Under the pieces are notes generated by a model. The model was not told the DNA's origin and made no database searches. It saw nothing but the letters and a program-made list of their open reading frames with translations. A stretch of 50,733 nt of DNA from Clostridia bacterium (GTDB lineage Bacteria > Bacillota > Clostridia > Oscillospirales > Acutalibacteraceae): the NCBI GenBank assembly GCA_017440965.1, contig JAFSGH010000044.1:1-50733 (forward strand). Reading direction: 5' to 3'. This document shows, piece by piece, positions 28,943 to 38,562 of the stretch. Each line of letters begins with the position of its first letter. The first letter of the stretch is position 1. The translations under genes were made by a program, and so were the position numbers.

Positions 28943-29021
28943 ATTATACATTCTCTTTTCATAAAAAGCAACACCGTGTATATTTTTCAGCAATATGCAC
29001 AACAACAGATATTGTGTTGCT
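28943..29021 (-). promoter_or_regulatory. Promoter of the TetR gene with inverted repeats
   Basis: On the minus strand TTGCTT (28966-28971), 17 bp, TATAAT (28943-28948). Overlapping the -35 are ACAC-C-GTGT, and AGCAACAC (28967-28974), which is repeated inverted as GTGTTGCT at 29014-29021. Either could be the regulator's operator; this is inference. Confidence 0.5.
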
Positions 29022-29140
29022 TCAGAAAATTCACAAATAAAAGGTCTTTCAATAACATTTTATCGTTGCATTCAGACATTCTGATAATTAAATTATATTT
29101 TTCAGTTCACTTTTAAGATTTTTGTTGTATAATAGGCTTA

Positions 29141-29249
29141 TAAGAAAATATCTTACGATTTGTCAACCCCCTGCCCCCAATCTTGGGGGCTGTAGGTGTT
29201 TCTTGTTATAAGCTAAATTGCTCACAACGCGAGCAATTTCCTATATAAT
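29141..29249 (+). repeat. Dispersed intergenic repeat, copy 2
   Basis: A complete copy: TAAGA/TCTTA end, TTGTCAACCCCC, perfect CCCCC-AATCTT-GGGGG hairpin, TTGTTATAAGC, hairpin TTGCTC-ACAACGC-GAGCAA (loop differs from copy 1, stem does not), and CTATATAAT. It ends 23 bp before the start codon of the alarmone synthetase. Confidence 0.85.
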
Positions 29250-29272
29250 GAAAAAGAAAGGTATTACTGAAA

Positions 29273-29941
29273 ATGAACGATAACAATTCACAAAAGAGCT
29301 TCAGCTTACTTTTTGATGAGGATAAAATAAAGGCATCCACTCCTTTTATACATGAATATGAAAAGCTGATGGCATATTACCGATGTGCCATTATGGAAAT
29401 TGAAACAAAATTCAATGTCCTTAATCAGGAATTCTCCCTAAGATATGACAGAAATCCCATCAGCTCGATAAAAAGCAGATTAAAGACGCCCCGCAGTGTA
29501 ATAGAAAAGCTTGAAAGACTTGATAAGGCTTTTACAATAGAAAACATAGAAAGCTACCTTAATGATGTTGCAGGCATAAGAGTGGTATGCTCATTCCCGA
29601 ATGATGTATATCTTCTGGCAAACGCACTTTTGGGACAAGACGATATAACGCTCATAAGAGAGAAGGATTATATAAAGAATCCGAAAGACAACGGCTACAG
29701 AAGTCTTCATCTTATAGTCACCGTTCCGATTTTCCTTGCAAGTGAAAAAAGACTTATGAAGGCAGAAATACAGCTGCGCACGATCGCAATGGATGTCTGG
29801 GCAAGCCTTGAGCATCAGCTTAAATACAAAAAGGATATCCCCTTCACATCCGATATGGAAAACGAGCTTCTTTACTGCGCAAAGCTCAGCTCAGAGCTTG
29901 ATACAAGAATGGATAACCTCAGAAAACTGACAAACAACTAA
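29273..29941 (+). CDS. Small alarmone synthetase (RelA/SpoT synthetase domain only)
   Basis: A 222-residue (p)ppGpp synthetase of the RelQ/RelP type, with neither hydrolase nor regulatory domains. Motifs: SSIKSRLKTPRSVIEKL (ATP-binding Arg/Lys, residues 64-80), NDVAGIRVVCSF (Asp 98, Mg binding), KDYIKNPKDNGYRSLHLIV (G-loop with substrate-stacking Tyr, 131-149), AEIQLRTIAMDVWASLEHQL (ExQ catalytic element, 164-183). It makes alarmone from ATP and GDP/GTP and tunes growth under stress. A repeat copy sits immediately upstream; a GAAAGG Shine-Dalgarno lies about 11 nt before the ATG. Confidence 0.93.
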   Translation: MNDNNSQKSFSLLFDEDKIKASTPFIHEYEKLMAYYRCAIMEIETKFNVLNQEFSLRYDRNPISSIKSRLKTPRSVIEKLERLDKAFTIENIESYLNDVAGIRVVCSFPNDVYLLANALLGQDDITLIREKDYIKNPKDNGYRSLHLIVTVPIFLASEKRLMKAEIQLRTIAMDVWASLEHQLKYKKDIPFTSDMENELLYCAKLSSELDTRMDNLRKLTNN

Positions 29942-29977
29942 AAAAATCCCGTGCATAAGCGCGGGATTTTTCACTTT
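29942..29977. terminator. Bidirectional terminator between the alarmone synthetase and argF
   Basis: AAAAATCCCG and CGGGATTTTT pair around TGCATAAGCG, with A- and T-runs on both sides, directly between the two convergent stop codons. Confidence 0.85.
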
Positions 29978-29979
29978 TT

Positions 29980-30966
29980 TTATTTAAGTGTAGCTAACAT
30001 AACAGCCTTTATTGTGTGCATACGGTTTTCTGCTTCCTTGAATACAACGGAAGCACTGCTTTCGAATACATCATTTGTGACTTCAAAGGCATCCATACCG
30101 AATTTTTCGCCCATTTCCTTACCGACCTGAGTTTTATGATCGTGATAAGAAGGAAGGCAGTGCATAAAGATACAGCCATCACCTGCTATATCCATTTTCT
30201 CCTTATTGACCTGATAGGGAGTAAGCTCCTTTACTCTTTCCTCCCATACCTCAATAGGCTCGCCCATTGATACCCATACATCCGTACAGATAACATCAGC
30301 ACCCTTGCAGGCAACCTTGGGATCCTCTTCAAAATGAAGTGCAGCTCCTGTTTCTTTAGCTATCTCCTCACATTTTGCAACAAGGGATGCATCTGGGAAA
30401 TATTTTTTCGGTGCACAGGCTGTAAAATCAAGTCCCATTTTTGCACAACCGATCATAAGTGAATTTCCCATATTATAACGGGCATCACCCATATATACAA
30501 ACTTTATCCCCTTAAGTCTTCCGAAATGCTCCTTTATGGTAAGAAGATCTGCAAGAATCTGAGTGGGATGATATTCATTTGTAAGTCCGTTCCATACAGG
30601 GACAGAAGAATACTCTGCAAGCTCTTCTACTATTTCCTGACCGTAGCCTCTGTATTCTATGCCGTCAAAAATACCGCTGAGAACTCTTGCTGTATCGGCA
30701 ATGCTTTCTTTTTTTCCTATCTGTGAGCCTGAGGGATCAAGATAAGTAGTGCCCATACCGAGATCGTGTGCAGCAACCTCAAAGCTTGATCTTGTTCGTG
30801 TGCTTGTTTTTTCAAAAATCAAAGCAACATTTTTACCTCTGAGCTCATCGTGAAGGATTCCGTTTTTCTTCTTTGTCTTAAGCTCAGCGGAAAGCTCGAG
30901 CAGATATTCTATCTCTTCAGGGGTAAAATCCAATAATGTTAAAAAATCTCTTCCTTTAAGATCCAT
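29980..30966 (-). CDS. argF: Ornithine carbamoyltransferase
   Basis: Makes citrulline from ornithine and carbamoyl phosphate. The 328-residue protein has the carbamoyl-phosphate motif STRTRSSFE (about residue 55), [18 protein letters not shown], the ornithine-loop DVWVSMGEP, and the Cys loop HCLPSYHD. The common form is HCLPAFHD, so two positions differ conservatively. The ATG follows the argD stop by 2 bp and uses GAGGT within the argD end. It is the last gene of the arginine operon. An anabolic role is inferred from context rather than a catabolic arcB role; no arcA or arcC is nearby. Confidence 0.96.
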   Translation of the reverse strand: MDLKGRDFLTLLDFTPEEIEYLLELSAELKTKKKNGILHDELRGKNVALIFEKTSTRTRSSFEVAAHDLGMGTTYLDPSGSQIGKKESIADTARVLSGIFDGIEYRGYGQEIVEELAEYSSVPVWNGLTNEYHPTQILADLLTIKEHFGRLKGIKFVYMGDARYNMGNSLMIGCAKMGLDFTACAPKKYFPDASLVAKCEEIAKETGAALHFEEDPKVACKGADVICTDVWVSMGEPIEVWEERVKELTPYQVNKEKMDIAGDGCIFMHCLPSYHDHKTQVGKEMGEKFGMDAFEVTNDVFESSASVVFKEAENRMHTIKAVMLATLK

Positions 30967-30968
30967 AA

Positions 30969-32135
30969 TTATACCTCACAGGCTTTCTTTAATACTTTAA
31001 CGGCTTTTTCAATAAGCTCATCGGGAATATTAAGTGCAGGCAGAAGCCTTACCTTTGTTTTTGCCTTAAGCACAAGAACACCGTTATCCATACACTCTTT
31101 TATTACATCGGCGGCGTTCTTTTCAGTCTCAATACCTATCATAAGTCCCATACCGCTGACACTCTTTATTCCGGAGGCATTCTGTAATTCACTGAAGATA
31201 TAAGCTGACTTCTTTTTTACATCTGCAAGCAGCTCATCATCTATTCTTGAAAGAATGCTGACAGCACCTGCACAGCAGACGGGGTTTCCGCCGAAGGTAG
31301 AGCCGTGATCAGACGCACCGAGCACAGCCTTTGTCTTTTCTCCGAAAAGCGTTGCACCGAGAGGAAGTCCTCCGCCGAGTCCCTTAGCAGTCGATACGAT
31401 ATCGGGAGAAATACCGAAATTCATATAGCAGTAAAGCTCACCGCATCTGCCGTTTCCGCACTGCACCTCATCGCAGATAAGAATTATATCTTCCTTTTCA
31501 CATATCTCTGCAATTGTCTTTACGAATTCCGCGTTGAGTGCGGCAACTCCGCCCTCACCCTGCACGCATTCGATCATAATTGCGGCAACCTTATTATCCG
31601 CAACCATTTTTCTGATACCATCACAGTCATTTACATCGGCATACAAAAAGCCTTCTGTAAGAGGAAGAAAGTCCTTATGGAAAACATCCTGTCCCGTTGC
31701 GGCAAGAGTGGTAACGGTTCTTCCGTGGAAGCTGTTTTTGAGAGTTATAATATTATAATACTCTCCGCCTTTCTTTTCAAAGGCATATTTTCTTGCAGTT
31801 TTGATTGCACACTCATTTGCCTCCGCACCGGAATTTGAAAAGAATACCTTTTTCATACCCGTCTTTTCGCAGAGCATCTGAGCAAGCTCAACGCAAGGAG
31901 AGGAATAGTAAAGATTGGATGTATGCTGAAGAGTTGCCGCCTGGTCAGCAACTGCCTTCTGCCACTTACCGTCTGCTATTCCGAAAGCAGTTACGGCAAT
32001 TCCCGAGCCGAGATCAATATATTCCTTGCCGTTTTCATCATATACAAGAGAACCCTTTCCCTTTACAAGCTGGAGAGGAAATCTTGCATATGTATTTGCA
32101 ACATATTCATTATCAAGTGCTTTTATATTACTCAT
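30969..32135 (-). CDS. argD: Acetylornithine aminotransferase
   Basis: PLP-dependent conversion of N-acetylglutamate semialdehyde to N-acetylornithine. The 388-residue protein has [19 protein letters not shown], the His/Gly motif [18 protein letters not shown], and the Schiff-base Lys in [14 protein letters not shown]. The start is placed at the ATG 32133-32135 ([16 protein letters not shown]), with a second ATG directly before it; AGGTG lies 5-8 nt upstream. It overlaps the argB stop by 8 bp, indicating translational coupling. The long upstream extension in the same frame is inside argB and not coding. Confidence 0.95.
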   Translation of the reverse strand: MSNIKALDNEYVANTYARFPLQLVKGKGSLVYDENGKEYIDLGSGIAVTAFGIADGKWQKAVADQAATLQHTSNLYYSSPCVELAQMLCEKTGMKKVFFSNSGAEANECAIKTARKYAFEKKGGEYYNIITLKNSFHGRTVTTLAATGQDVFHKDFLPLTEGFLYADVNDCDGIRKMVADNKVAAIMIECVQGEGGVAALNAEFVKTIAEICEKEDIILICDEVQCGNGRCGELYCYMNFGISPDIVSTAKGLGGGLPLGATLFGEKTKAVLGASDHGSTFGGNPVCCAGAVSILSRIDDELLADVKKKSAYIFSELQNASGIKSVSGMGLMIGIETEKNAADVIKECMDNGVLVLKAKTKVRLLPALNIPDELIEKAVKVLKKACEV

Positions 32136-32997
32136 CATTTTCACCTGCCGTAAACATAGTTCCCATACCTTCATCAGTAAGAGTTTCAATAAGTATTGAA
32201 TGAGGAACTCTGCCGTCTATTATAAACACCTTTTTCACACCCCAGCTGAGCGCATCCATACAGCACTGTGCCTTGGGGATCATTCCGTCCTTTATAACGC
32301 CTTCATCTATCAGCTGCTGTGCCTCTTTTGCGGTAAGAGATGATATAAGAGAAGCGGGATCGTTCTTATCTCTTAATATACCCGATATATCAGTCATTGA
32401 AATAAGACTTTCCGCACCGAGAGCACCTGCAATTTTTGCGGCTGCGGTATCTGCATTTATATTATAAATATTTCCCTCACTGTCACAGCCGACTGTTGAA
32501 ATGATCGGGATATATCCCTTTTCAAGAGAATCCTCGATAATTTCGGGATTGATATTTGTAATATTTCCGACAAAGCCTAATTTTTCGTTTTTCATTTCGG
32601 CTTCGATCATATGACCGTCAACACCTGAAAGACCGATAGCCTTTCCGCCCTTCTGCTCGATCATATTGACAAGACCTTTATTTATTTTGCCTGAAAGCAC
32701 CATAAGCACTATCTGTGCAGTTTCCTCATCAGTAACCCGAAGACCGTCAACAAAGACAGTTTCCTTGCCGACCTTGGCAAGCATTTCCGTTATTTCGGGA
32801 CCGCCTCCGTGAACAAGCACTACCTTTACACCGATAAGATTAAGAAGCACCATATCACGCATTACGGAATCCTTGAGCTCACCGTTTATCATAGCATTAC
32901 CGCCGTATTTTACAACAAGCACTTTTCCGCGGTATTTGAGTATATAAGGCAGAGCCTCAACTATGACCTCTGCACGGCTTGAATTTGAAATGTCCAT
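32128..32997 (-). CDS. argB: Acetylglutamate kinase
   Basis: Phosphorylates N-acetylglutamate. The 289-residue amino-acid-kinase fold shows VVKYGGNAMI, VLVHGGGPEITEML, GLSGVDGHMIEAE, NINADTAAAKIAGAL and an MTDISGILRDK element. It retains an N-terminal helix before KYRGKVLVVKYGG, as in arginine-sensitive (hexameric) kinases, so feedback inhibition by arginine is plausible. The ATG is preceded by GAGGAG that overlaps the argJ stop (TGAGGAG). Overlaps argD downstream. Confidence 0.96.
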   Translation of the reverse strand: MDISNSSRAEVIVEALPYILKYRGKVLVVKYGGNAMINGELKDSVMRDMVLLNLIGVKVVLVHGGGPEITEMLAKVGKETVFVDGLRVTDEETAQIVLMVLSGKINKGLVNMIEQKGGKAIGLSGVDGHMIEAEMKNEKLGFVGNITNINPEIIEDSLEKGYIPIISTVGCDSEGNIYNINADTAAAKIAGALGAESLISMTDISGILRDKNDPASLISSLTAKEAQQLIDEGVIKDGMIPKAQCCMDALSWGVKKVFIIDGRVPHSILIETLTDEGMGTMFTAGENDE

Positions 32998-33009
32998 ATT
33001 TTAATCTCC

Positions 33010-34224
33010 TCAGGTTCTGTAATCACCGTTGATCTTCACATAATCATATGTAAGATCACAGCCCCAGGCTGCGGAGGAATACTCTCCATCATTAAGATCG
33101 ACCTTTATTTCGATCTCCTTTTCAAGAAGGATCTCCTTTGCCTTTTCCTCACTGAATTCAATTCCCGCACCGTTCTTGCAAACCTCTACGGTGCCCTTTG
33201 AGGATATAAATGCAACATCGATCTTTGTAACATCAACATCTGCGCCCGAATATCCGATAGCACAAAGCACTCTGCCCCAGTTTGCATCGGCACCGAACAT
33301 CGCAGCCTTAGTAAGAGATGAGCAGATAACACTCTTGGCTACTGTTTTTGCGATTTCTTTTGTTTTTGCACCGCTTACCTTACATTCAAGAAGCTTGGTT
33401 GCGCCTTCGCCGTCACCTGCTATGCATCTGCAAAGGTAAACTGTTACAGTATTGAGGGCCTTCATAAATGCATTAAAATCTTCACCCTCAGCAATTATCT
33501 CTTCATTTCCTGCCATACCGTTTGCGAGAACGGATACCATATCATTAGTAGAGGTATCACCGTCAACGCTTACCATATTAAACGTCTCGGATATATCATT
33601 TTTAAGTGCCTTACTGAGCATCTCACTGCTTATGGCACAGTCAGTTGTAATAAAAACAAGCATTGTAGCCATATTGGGATGTATCATACCCGAGCCCTTT
33701 GCTATGCCGCCGATAGTACAGGTCTTACCGCCGGCAGTAAATTCAACAGCGATCTCCTTGAGTGCCGTATCAGTCGTCATTATACCCTCTGCTGCCTCCT
33801 GAGAGTTATTTCCGAGTGCACCGACAAGCTGCTTCATCCCGTTTTTAATGGGAGTAATATCAAGAGTCTGTCCGATAACACCGGTAGAAGCAACGATAAC
33901 ATCCTTTTCGGAAATACCAAGCTCCTCTGCAACAAGCTTACACATAGCCTCTGCTTTTTCGATGCCGTCAGCATTACAGGTATTGGCATTTCCCGAATTG
34001 CAGATAACAGCCTGAGCCTTACCGTCACTGATATTGCTTTTTGTTACGGTAAGAGGAGCACCCTTTACGAGATTGGTAGTATAAACTGCAGCCGCATTTG
34101 CCTTTACCTCGCTTACGATAAGTGCAAGGTCTCTTTTAGTTTTATTCTTTCTGATACCGCAGTGTATACCGCTTGCTTTATATCCTTTTGCGGCACATAC
34201 GCCGCCTGAAACTGTCTTTAACAT
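33010..34224 (-). CDS. argJ: Glutamate N-acetyltransferase / amino-acid acetyltransferase (ornithine acetyltransferase)
   Basis: Recycles the acetyl group from acetylornithine to glutamate and often also uses acetyl-CoA. The 404-residue precursor self-cleaves before the nucleophilic Thr in GIMTTDTALKE (about residue 180). Other elements: ICNSGNANTCN, ASTGVIGQ, KGSGMIHPNMATML. The ATG at 34222-34224 (MLKTVSGGV) has AGGAG 8 nt upstream; an in-frame start 19 codons earlier would run into argC and lacks a site. It lies 5 bp after argC. With ArgJ and no argA/argE in the operon, the cyclic pathway is indicated. Confidence 0.96.
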   Translation of the reverse strand: MLKTVSGGVCAAKGYKASGIHCGIRKNKTKRDLALIVSEVKANAAAVYTTNLVKGAPLTVTKSNISDGKAQAVICNSGNANTCNADGIEKAEAMCKLVAEELGISEKDVIVASTGVIGQTLDITPIKNGMKQLVGALGNNSQEAAEGIMTTDTALKEIAVEFTAGGKTCTIGGIAKGSGMIHPNMATMLVFITTDCAISSEMLSKALKNDISETFNMVSVDGDTSTNDMVSVLANGMAGNEEIIAEGEDFNAFMKALNTVTVYLCRCIAGDGEGATKLLECKVSGAKTKEIAKTVAKSVICSSLTKAAMFGADANWGRVLCAIGYSGADVDVTKIDVAFISSKGTVEVCKNGAGIEFSEEKAKEILLEKEIEIKVDLNDGEYSSAAWGCDLTYDYVKINGDYRT

Positions 34225-34229
34225 ATTTT

Positions 34230-35156
34230 TCACTCCTGAAGTCCGTATGAGGGGGCAAGTCCCAGGACTATATTCAAACATTCAATTGCCGCTCCCGAAG
34301 CACCCTTGCCGAGATTATCGTATACTGCCTCAAGCGTCATTCTCTCTTCGTTACCGTATACACCTACGGTCATAGTATCCTTAAAGGAAAAGCTTGCCGC
34401 GGATAAGAAACCGCCCTGATCAAAGCTGTCCTTAAAGCCTACCATTCCCCAATTGTATTTTTCCTTATAGATCTTTCTGATATCATCAATACTGCCGTTG
34501 ATATCCTTGCCGAAAAGAGGCACGGTCACCGCCATTCCAGAATAGAAATCTCCGACAACGGGAACAAACACGGGGAAATCGGAAATCCCCGTAACAGCCT
34601 TCATCTCCTTAAGATGCTTATGCTGTTGGGTAAGACCGTAAATTCTCGGAGCTGAGAGAAGAGCATCTCTTTCATCGCTCTCATACTCCCCTATCATCTT
34701 TTTGCCGCCGCCTGAATATCCGGTCAGCGAAAAACAGCTGAAAGCACTGTCGGGTGATACGACACCCTTTTCAATAAGAGGATATATAAGGGCAATAAAG
34801 CCGCTGGCGTGACATCCCGGCACTGCTATTCTGTGTGAGGACTTTATTCTTTTAAGATGCTTTTCAGAAAGCTCCGGGAAGCCGTATGCCCAGCTTTCGT
34901 CCGTTCTGTGTGCGGTAGAGGTATCAATAACAACGGTGGTGTCATTTTCAATAAAGCTTACAGCCTCTCTTGCAGCATCATCAGGAAGACATAAAAATGC
35001 GATATCGGCACTGTTTATGGCCTCCTTTCTGTATAAAGCATCCTTTCTTTTATCATCACTTAATGTGATAAGCTCAATATCTTTTCTTTCGGAAAGCCTT
35101 TCGTGGATACGAAGTCCCGTCGTGCCTGCCGAACCGTCAATGAATACCTTTTTCAT
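34230..35156 (-). CDS. argC: N-acetyl-gamma-glutamyl-phosphate reductase, short (type 2) form
   Basis: Reduces N-acetylglutamyl phosphate with NADPH. At 308 residues this is the short class: nucleotide-binding IDGSAGTTGLRIHERL at the N-terminus, the catalytic Cys in AVPGCHASGF (about residue 115), then the His in LTQQHKHLKEM. The longer (about 345-aa) type 1 enzyme is usual in Bacillus. The start at 35154-35156 overlaps argH by 20 bp, with AAGGA inside argH about 11 nt upstream. Confidence 0.93.
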   Translation of the reverse strand: MKKVFIDGSAGTTGLRIHERLSERKDIELITLSDDKRKDALYRKEAINSADIAFLCLPDDAAREAVSFIENDTTVVIDTSTAHRTDESWAYGFPELSEKHLKRIKSSHRIAVPGCHASGFIALIYPLIEKGVVSPDSAFSCFSLTGYSGGGKKMIGEYESDERDALLSAPRIYGLTQQHKHLKEMKAVTGISDFPVFVPVVGDFYSGMAVTVPLFGKDINGSIDDIRKIYKEKYNWGMVGFKDSFDQGGFLSAASFSFKDTMTVGVYGNEERMTLEAVYDNLGKGASGAAIECLNIVLGLAPSYGLQE

Positions 35157-36528
35157 TTGATAAAAATTCCTTAACCTGTGCGATTTGTGTTTTTACGGAT
35201 TCTATACCTGTTCCGCCTGCGGATATTCTCAGATTGACACAGTTTTCAAGGTCAATTGCCTTATAAAGATCACTGTCAAAATGAGAATCAAATTCCTTAT
35301 ATTTTTCAAGAGGAATATCCTCAAGTATTGTATTATTCTGTACCGAGTAGCCTACTATCTGACCAACGATCTTATAAGCAGCTCTGAAGGGAAGGCCTTT
35401 TCCTACAAGATAATCGGCAAGATCAGTTGCATTTATAAAGCCTTTCTGAGCTGCCTTTTTCATATTTTCGGGAATAGGCTTCATAGTATCAAGCATGGGA
35501 ATAAATACGGAAAGACATTTTTTAACAGTCTCAATACTGTCAAATACTGCTTCCTTATCCTCCTGCATATCCTTATTGTAAGCAAGAGGCAAGCCCTTTA
35601 ATGTGGTAAGCAGAGCCATCAGATCGCCGTATACTCTGCCTGTCTTTCCTCTTACAAGCTCTGCCATATCGGGATTCTTCTTCTGAGGCATTATGCTTGA
35701 GCCGGTGGTATATGAATCATCAAGCTCAATGAATTTGAACTCCCAGCTTGACCAGAGGATTATCTCCTCGGAAAAACGGGAAAGATGCATCATAATAACA
35801 GAGAAAGCACTCATAAGCTCAATACAGTAATCACGGTCCGAAACACCGTCAAGCGAATTTAACATAATTCCATCAAAACCGAGAGCCTTTGCAGTCATCA
35901 TACGGTCAGTGGGATAGGTAGTACCTGCAAGTGCACAGCAGCCGAGAGGTGAATAATTCATTCTGCTGAGTGCATCCTTAACTCTTCCCGTATCTCTCAT
36001 AAACATCATTGCGTATGCAAGAAGATGCTGACCGAAGGTTATAGGCTGAGCCCTCTGAAGATGGGTATAGCCCGGCATTATAACACCGGCATTTTCCTCT
36101 GCCTTTTTTACTATAGTCTCAATTATCGAATATAAAAGAGAAAGCAGCTGCTGAGACTCATCACGAAGATACAGTCTCAGATCGAGTGCGACCTGATCAT
36201 TTCTGCTTCTTGCTGTATGAAGCTTCTTTCCCACATCTCCTATACGGGATGTAAGAACAGCCTCAACAAACATATGTATATCCTCCGCATTTTCATCAAT
36301 GGGAAGAGCACCGCTTTCTATATCATCAAGAACAGTCTGCAGACCGTCTATGATCTGCAGACTTTCGTTTTCGGAAATGATATTACAAGCGGCAAGCATA
36401 GCTGCATGCTCCATAGAGCCTTTGATATCCTGTTTGTACATCTTGCAGTCGAAATGTATTGATGAATTGAAATCATCCGCCTCTTTATTGAGAGCCTTTT
36501 CGAATCTGCCTGCCCACATTTTTTCCAT
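35137..36528 (-). CDS. argH: Argininosuccinate lyase
   Basis: Cleaves argininosuccinate to arginine and fumarate. The 463-residue protein carries the fumarase/aspartase-superfamily signature GSSIMPQKKNPD (about residue 280), plus N-terminal MWAGRFEKALNKEADDFNSS, HTARSRNDQVALDLRLYLR and MPGYTHLQRAQPITFGQH. TGAGGAA, overlapping the argG stop, provides the ribosome binding site; the genes are 10 bp apart. Its end overlaps argC. Confidence 0.97.
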   Translation of the reverse strand: MEKMWAGRFEKALNKEADDFNSSIHFDCKMYKQDIKGSMEHAAMLAACNIISENESLQIIDGLQTVLDDIESGALPIDENAEDIHMFVEAVLTSRIGDVGKKLHTARSRNDQVALDLRLYLRDESQQLLSLLYSIIETIVKKAEENAGVIMPGYTHLQRAQPITFGQHLLAYAMMFMRDTGRVKDALSRMNYSPLGCCALAGTTYPTDRMMTAKALGFDGIMLNSLDGVSDRDYCIELMSAFSVIMMHLSRFSEEIILWSSWEFKFIELDDSYTTGSSIMPQKKNPDMAELVRGKTGRVYGDLMALLTTLKGLPLAYNKDMQEDKEAVFDSIETVKKCLSVFIPMLDTMKPIPENMKKAAQKGFINATDLADYLVGKGLPFRAAYKIVGQIVGYSVQNNTILEDIPLEKYKEFDSHFDSDLYKAIDLENCVNLRISAGGTGIESVKTQIAQVKEFLSNEKGIH

Positions 36529-36538
36529 TATTTATTCC

Positions 36539-37768
36539 TCAGTTCAGATTATTCTTTGCCTTCATCTTTGCATATACCTTGGTGGGAAGACCGTAAAGGT
36601 TTATAAATCCTGCCGAATCAGCCTGATTGTATACATTGTCCTCATCAAAGGTTGCGATCTCGGGATCATAAAGTGAATAGGGAGAGGTTACACCTGCATT
36701 TATCATATTACCCTTGTAAAGCTTAAGAGTAACATCACCTGTTACTGTCTTCTGAGTAGTCTTTACAAAGCTGAGAATTGCTTCTGTAAGAGGAGTAAAC
36801 CACTGTGCTGTGTAAACAAGCTCTGCAAGCTTCTGAGCAACAAGTGCCTTATAGTGAGAGGTTTCCTTATCAAGAGTGATAGACTCAAGAACCTCGTGTG
36901 CCTTATAAATGATAGCTCCGCCGGGAGTCTCATATACACCGCGGCACTTCATACCGACAAGTCTGTTTTCTACGATATCAAGAAGACCGATACCGTTTGC
37001 TCCGCCAAGCTCGTTAAGCTTTGTCACGATTGCTACACTGTCCATTTCAACGCCGTCAATTGCGGTGGGGACACCCTTTTCAAAGTGGATCTTGACATAA
37101 GTGGGCTTATCGGGAGCCATTTCGGGTGAAACGCCCATCTCAAGGAAGCCGGGCTTATTATACTGAGGCTCATTTGCGGGATCCTCAAGATCAAGTCCCT
37201 CGTGGGAAAGATGCCAGATGTTCTTATCCTTGGAATAATTTGTCTCACGGTTTATCTTAAGAGGAACATTGTGTGCCTCTGCATATTCGATCTCTTCCTC
37301 TCTGCTCTTTATGTCCCACTCTCTCCAGGGAGCGATAATGGGCATATCGGGAGCAAATGCCTTGATTGCAAGCTCGAATCTTACCTGGTCGTTACCCTTA
37401 CCTGTGCAGCCGTGGCAGATAGCATCTGCGCCTTCCTTAAGAGCAATCTCAGCAATTCTCTTTGCAATAGGGGGACGGGCAAAAGCTGTACCGAGAAGAT
37501 AATCCTCATACTTTGCGCCTGCCTGAACACAGGGGAAAACATAATCTTCAATAAATTCCTTTGTAAGATCTTCAATATAAAGCTTTGATGCACCTGTCTT
37601 GAGAGCCTTTTCCTCAAGTCCCTCAAGCTCATCAGCCTGACCTACATTACCGGAAACTGCAATGACCTCACAGTTATTGTAATTTTCCTTAAGCCAGGGA
37701 ATAATGATCGATGTATCAAGACCGCCTGAATATGCAAGCACTACCTTTTTGATTTTTGACTTATCCAT
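36539..37768 (-). CDS. argG: Argininosuccinate synthase
   Basis: ATP-dependent condensation of citrulline and aspartate. The 409-residue protein has the PP-loop [28 protein letters not shown], and APWREWDI. It is the first gene of the operon, with GGAGG 8 nt before the ATG and a promoter/operator region directly upstream. The order argG-argH-argC-argJ-argB-argD-argF supplies all steps from glutamate to arginine except carbamoyl phosphate synthesis. Confidence 0.97.
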   Translation of the reverse strand: MDKSKIKKVVLAYSGGLDTSIIIPWLKENYNNCEVIAVSGNVGQADELEGLEEKALKTGASKLYIEDLTKEFIEDYVFPCVQAGAKYEDYLLGTAFARPPIAKRIAEIALKEGADAICHGCTGKGNDQVRFELAIKAFAPDMPIIAPWREWDIKSREEEIEYAEAHNVPLKINRETNYSKDKNIWHLSHEGLDLEDPANEPQYNKPGFLEMGVSPEMAPDKPTYVKIHFEKGVPTAIDGVEMDSVAIVTKLNELGGANGIGLLDIVENRLVGMKCRGVYETPGGAIIYKAHEVLESITLDKETSHYKALVAQKLAELVYTAQWFTPLTEAILSFVKTTQKTVTGDVTLKLYKGNMINAGVTSPYSLYDPEIATFDEDNVYNQADSAGFINLYGLPTKVYAKMKAKNNLN

Positions 37769-37785
37769 TGTATTTTCCTCCGAAA

Positions 37786-37843
37786 TTCGAATTTATATTC
37801 ATTTGATATGCATAACTATACATCATTATATTTATTTTGTCAA
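37786..37843 (-). promoter_or_regulatory. Arginine operon promoter overlapped by two tandem ARG boxes
   Basis: On the minus strand TTGACA (37838-37843), 17 bp, TATAGT (37815-37820). Two ARG-box-like 18-mers follow. Box 1 (37786-37803, AATGAATATAAATTCGAA on the minus strand) matches 17 of 18 positions of the general consensus WNTGAATWWWWATTCANW. Box 2 (37807-37824) matches about 15 and covers the -10. The boxes are 3 bp apart, the spacing typical for a bound ArgR/AhrC hexamer. Arginine-dependent repression is inferred; no argR gene is in the window. Confidence 0.8.
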
Positions 37844-37947
37844 GCATCTTCAAAAACATTTTTATTTTATGTGTACTTGCATAGTTTATTATATAAAGAA
37901 TAAATAATTATGTTCATTTCGCACAACTCCCACCATATACACCGAGT

Positions 37948-37993
37948 TGCATATTATATGCATTTATACATTTTCTATGCATAAAAATTCTAT
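37948..37993. promoter_or_regulatory. Further ARG-box-like palindromes between argG and the redox operon
   Basis: TGCATAT-T-ATATGCA (37948-37962) is a perfect 15-bp palindrome; TATGCATAAAAATTCTAT (37976-37993) matches about 16 of 18 ARG-box positions. They lie 105-150 bp upstream of the arg promoter's -35 and 80-125 bp before the plus-strand redox operon. They could be distal ArgR sites for looping or could regulate the divergent operon. The rest of the 37769-38073 gap is AT-rich, with no clear promoter found for the plus-strand operon. Confidence 0.45.
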
Positions 37994-38073
37994 CTCTTTT
38001 TTTGAAACTTTATGTGGCAATCATCCGATAAATATGATAAAATATATATAATTGATTTTAAGGAGAGATTATT

Positions 38074-38562
38074 ATGTGTGAGAATTGCGGAAACAGCGAT
38101 CTCAGCCTGCTGAACGATATATTCGCAAAAATGGCTGAAAATGGCGATAATCTTATAACTGTTTTACAAAAGGCTCAGGAAATCTACGGATATCTTCCCA
38201 CAGATGTGCTTTACGAGATTGCAGAAAAAACAGGTGCATCCCCTGCTAAAGTTATAGGAGTTGCAACCTTTTATACGCAATTCAGGCTGAAAAAGGTCGG
38301 AAAATATCTGATCCTTCTCTGCAAAGGAACCGCCTGCCATGTAAACGGTGCAGACGGCATTGAAAAGGCTATATGCGAGGAATTAAAGATAAAAGACGGT
38401 GACACAACAGAGGACGGGCTGTTTTCACTTAAGACAGTGGCCTGTCTCGGTTGCTGCAGTCTTTCCCCCGTAATGATGATAAATGAAGAAACCTACGGCT
38501 CACTGACTCCTGCAAGGACAGTGGAAATTTTACGAGAGATCAGAAGGAGAGAAGAAGCATGA
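38074..38562 (+). CDS. NuoE/HydC-like [2Fe-2S] subunit
   Basis: A 162-residue thioredoxin-fold ferredoxin subunit of flavin-Fe-S complexes. An N-terminal helical region with GYLPTDVLYEIAEKTGASPA and GVATFYTQFRL is typical of NuoE. The cluster ligands are C83 and C88 (LLCKGTACHVNG) and C124 and C128 (VACLGCCSLSP). It passes electrons between the NADH/flavin subunit and its partners. GGAGAG lies about 7 nt before the ATG. It overlaps the next gene by 4 bp (ATGA). A short N-terminal MCENCG pair is additional. Corresponds to the small subunit of HydABC- or Stn-type enzymes. Confidence 0.92.
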   Translation: MCENCGNSDLSLLNDIFAKMAENGDNLITVLQKAQEIYGYLPTDVLYEIAEKTGASPAKVIGVATFYTQFRLKKVGKYLILLCKGTACHVNGADGIEKAICEELKIKDGDTTEDGLFSLKTVACLGCCSLSPVMMINEETYGSLTPARTVEILREIRRREEA

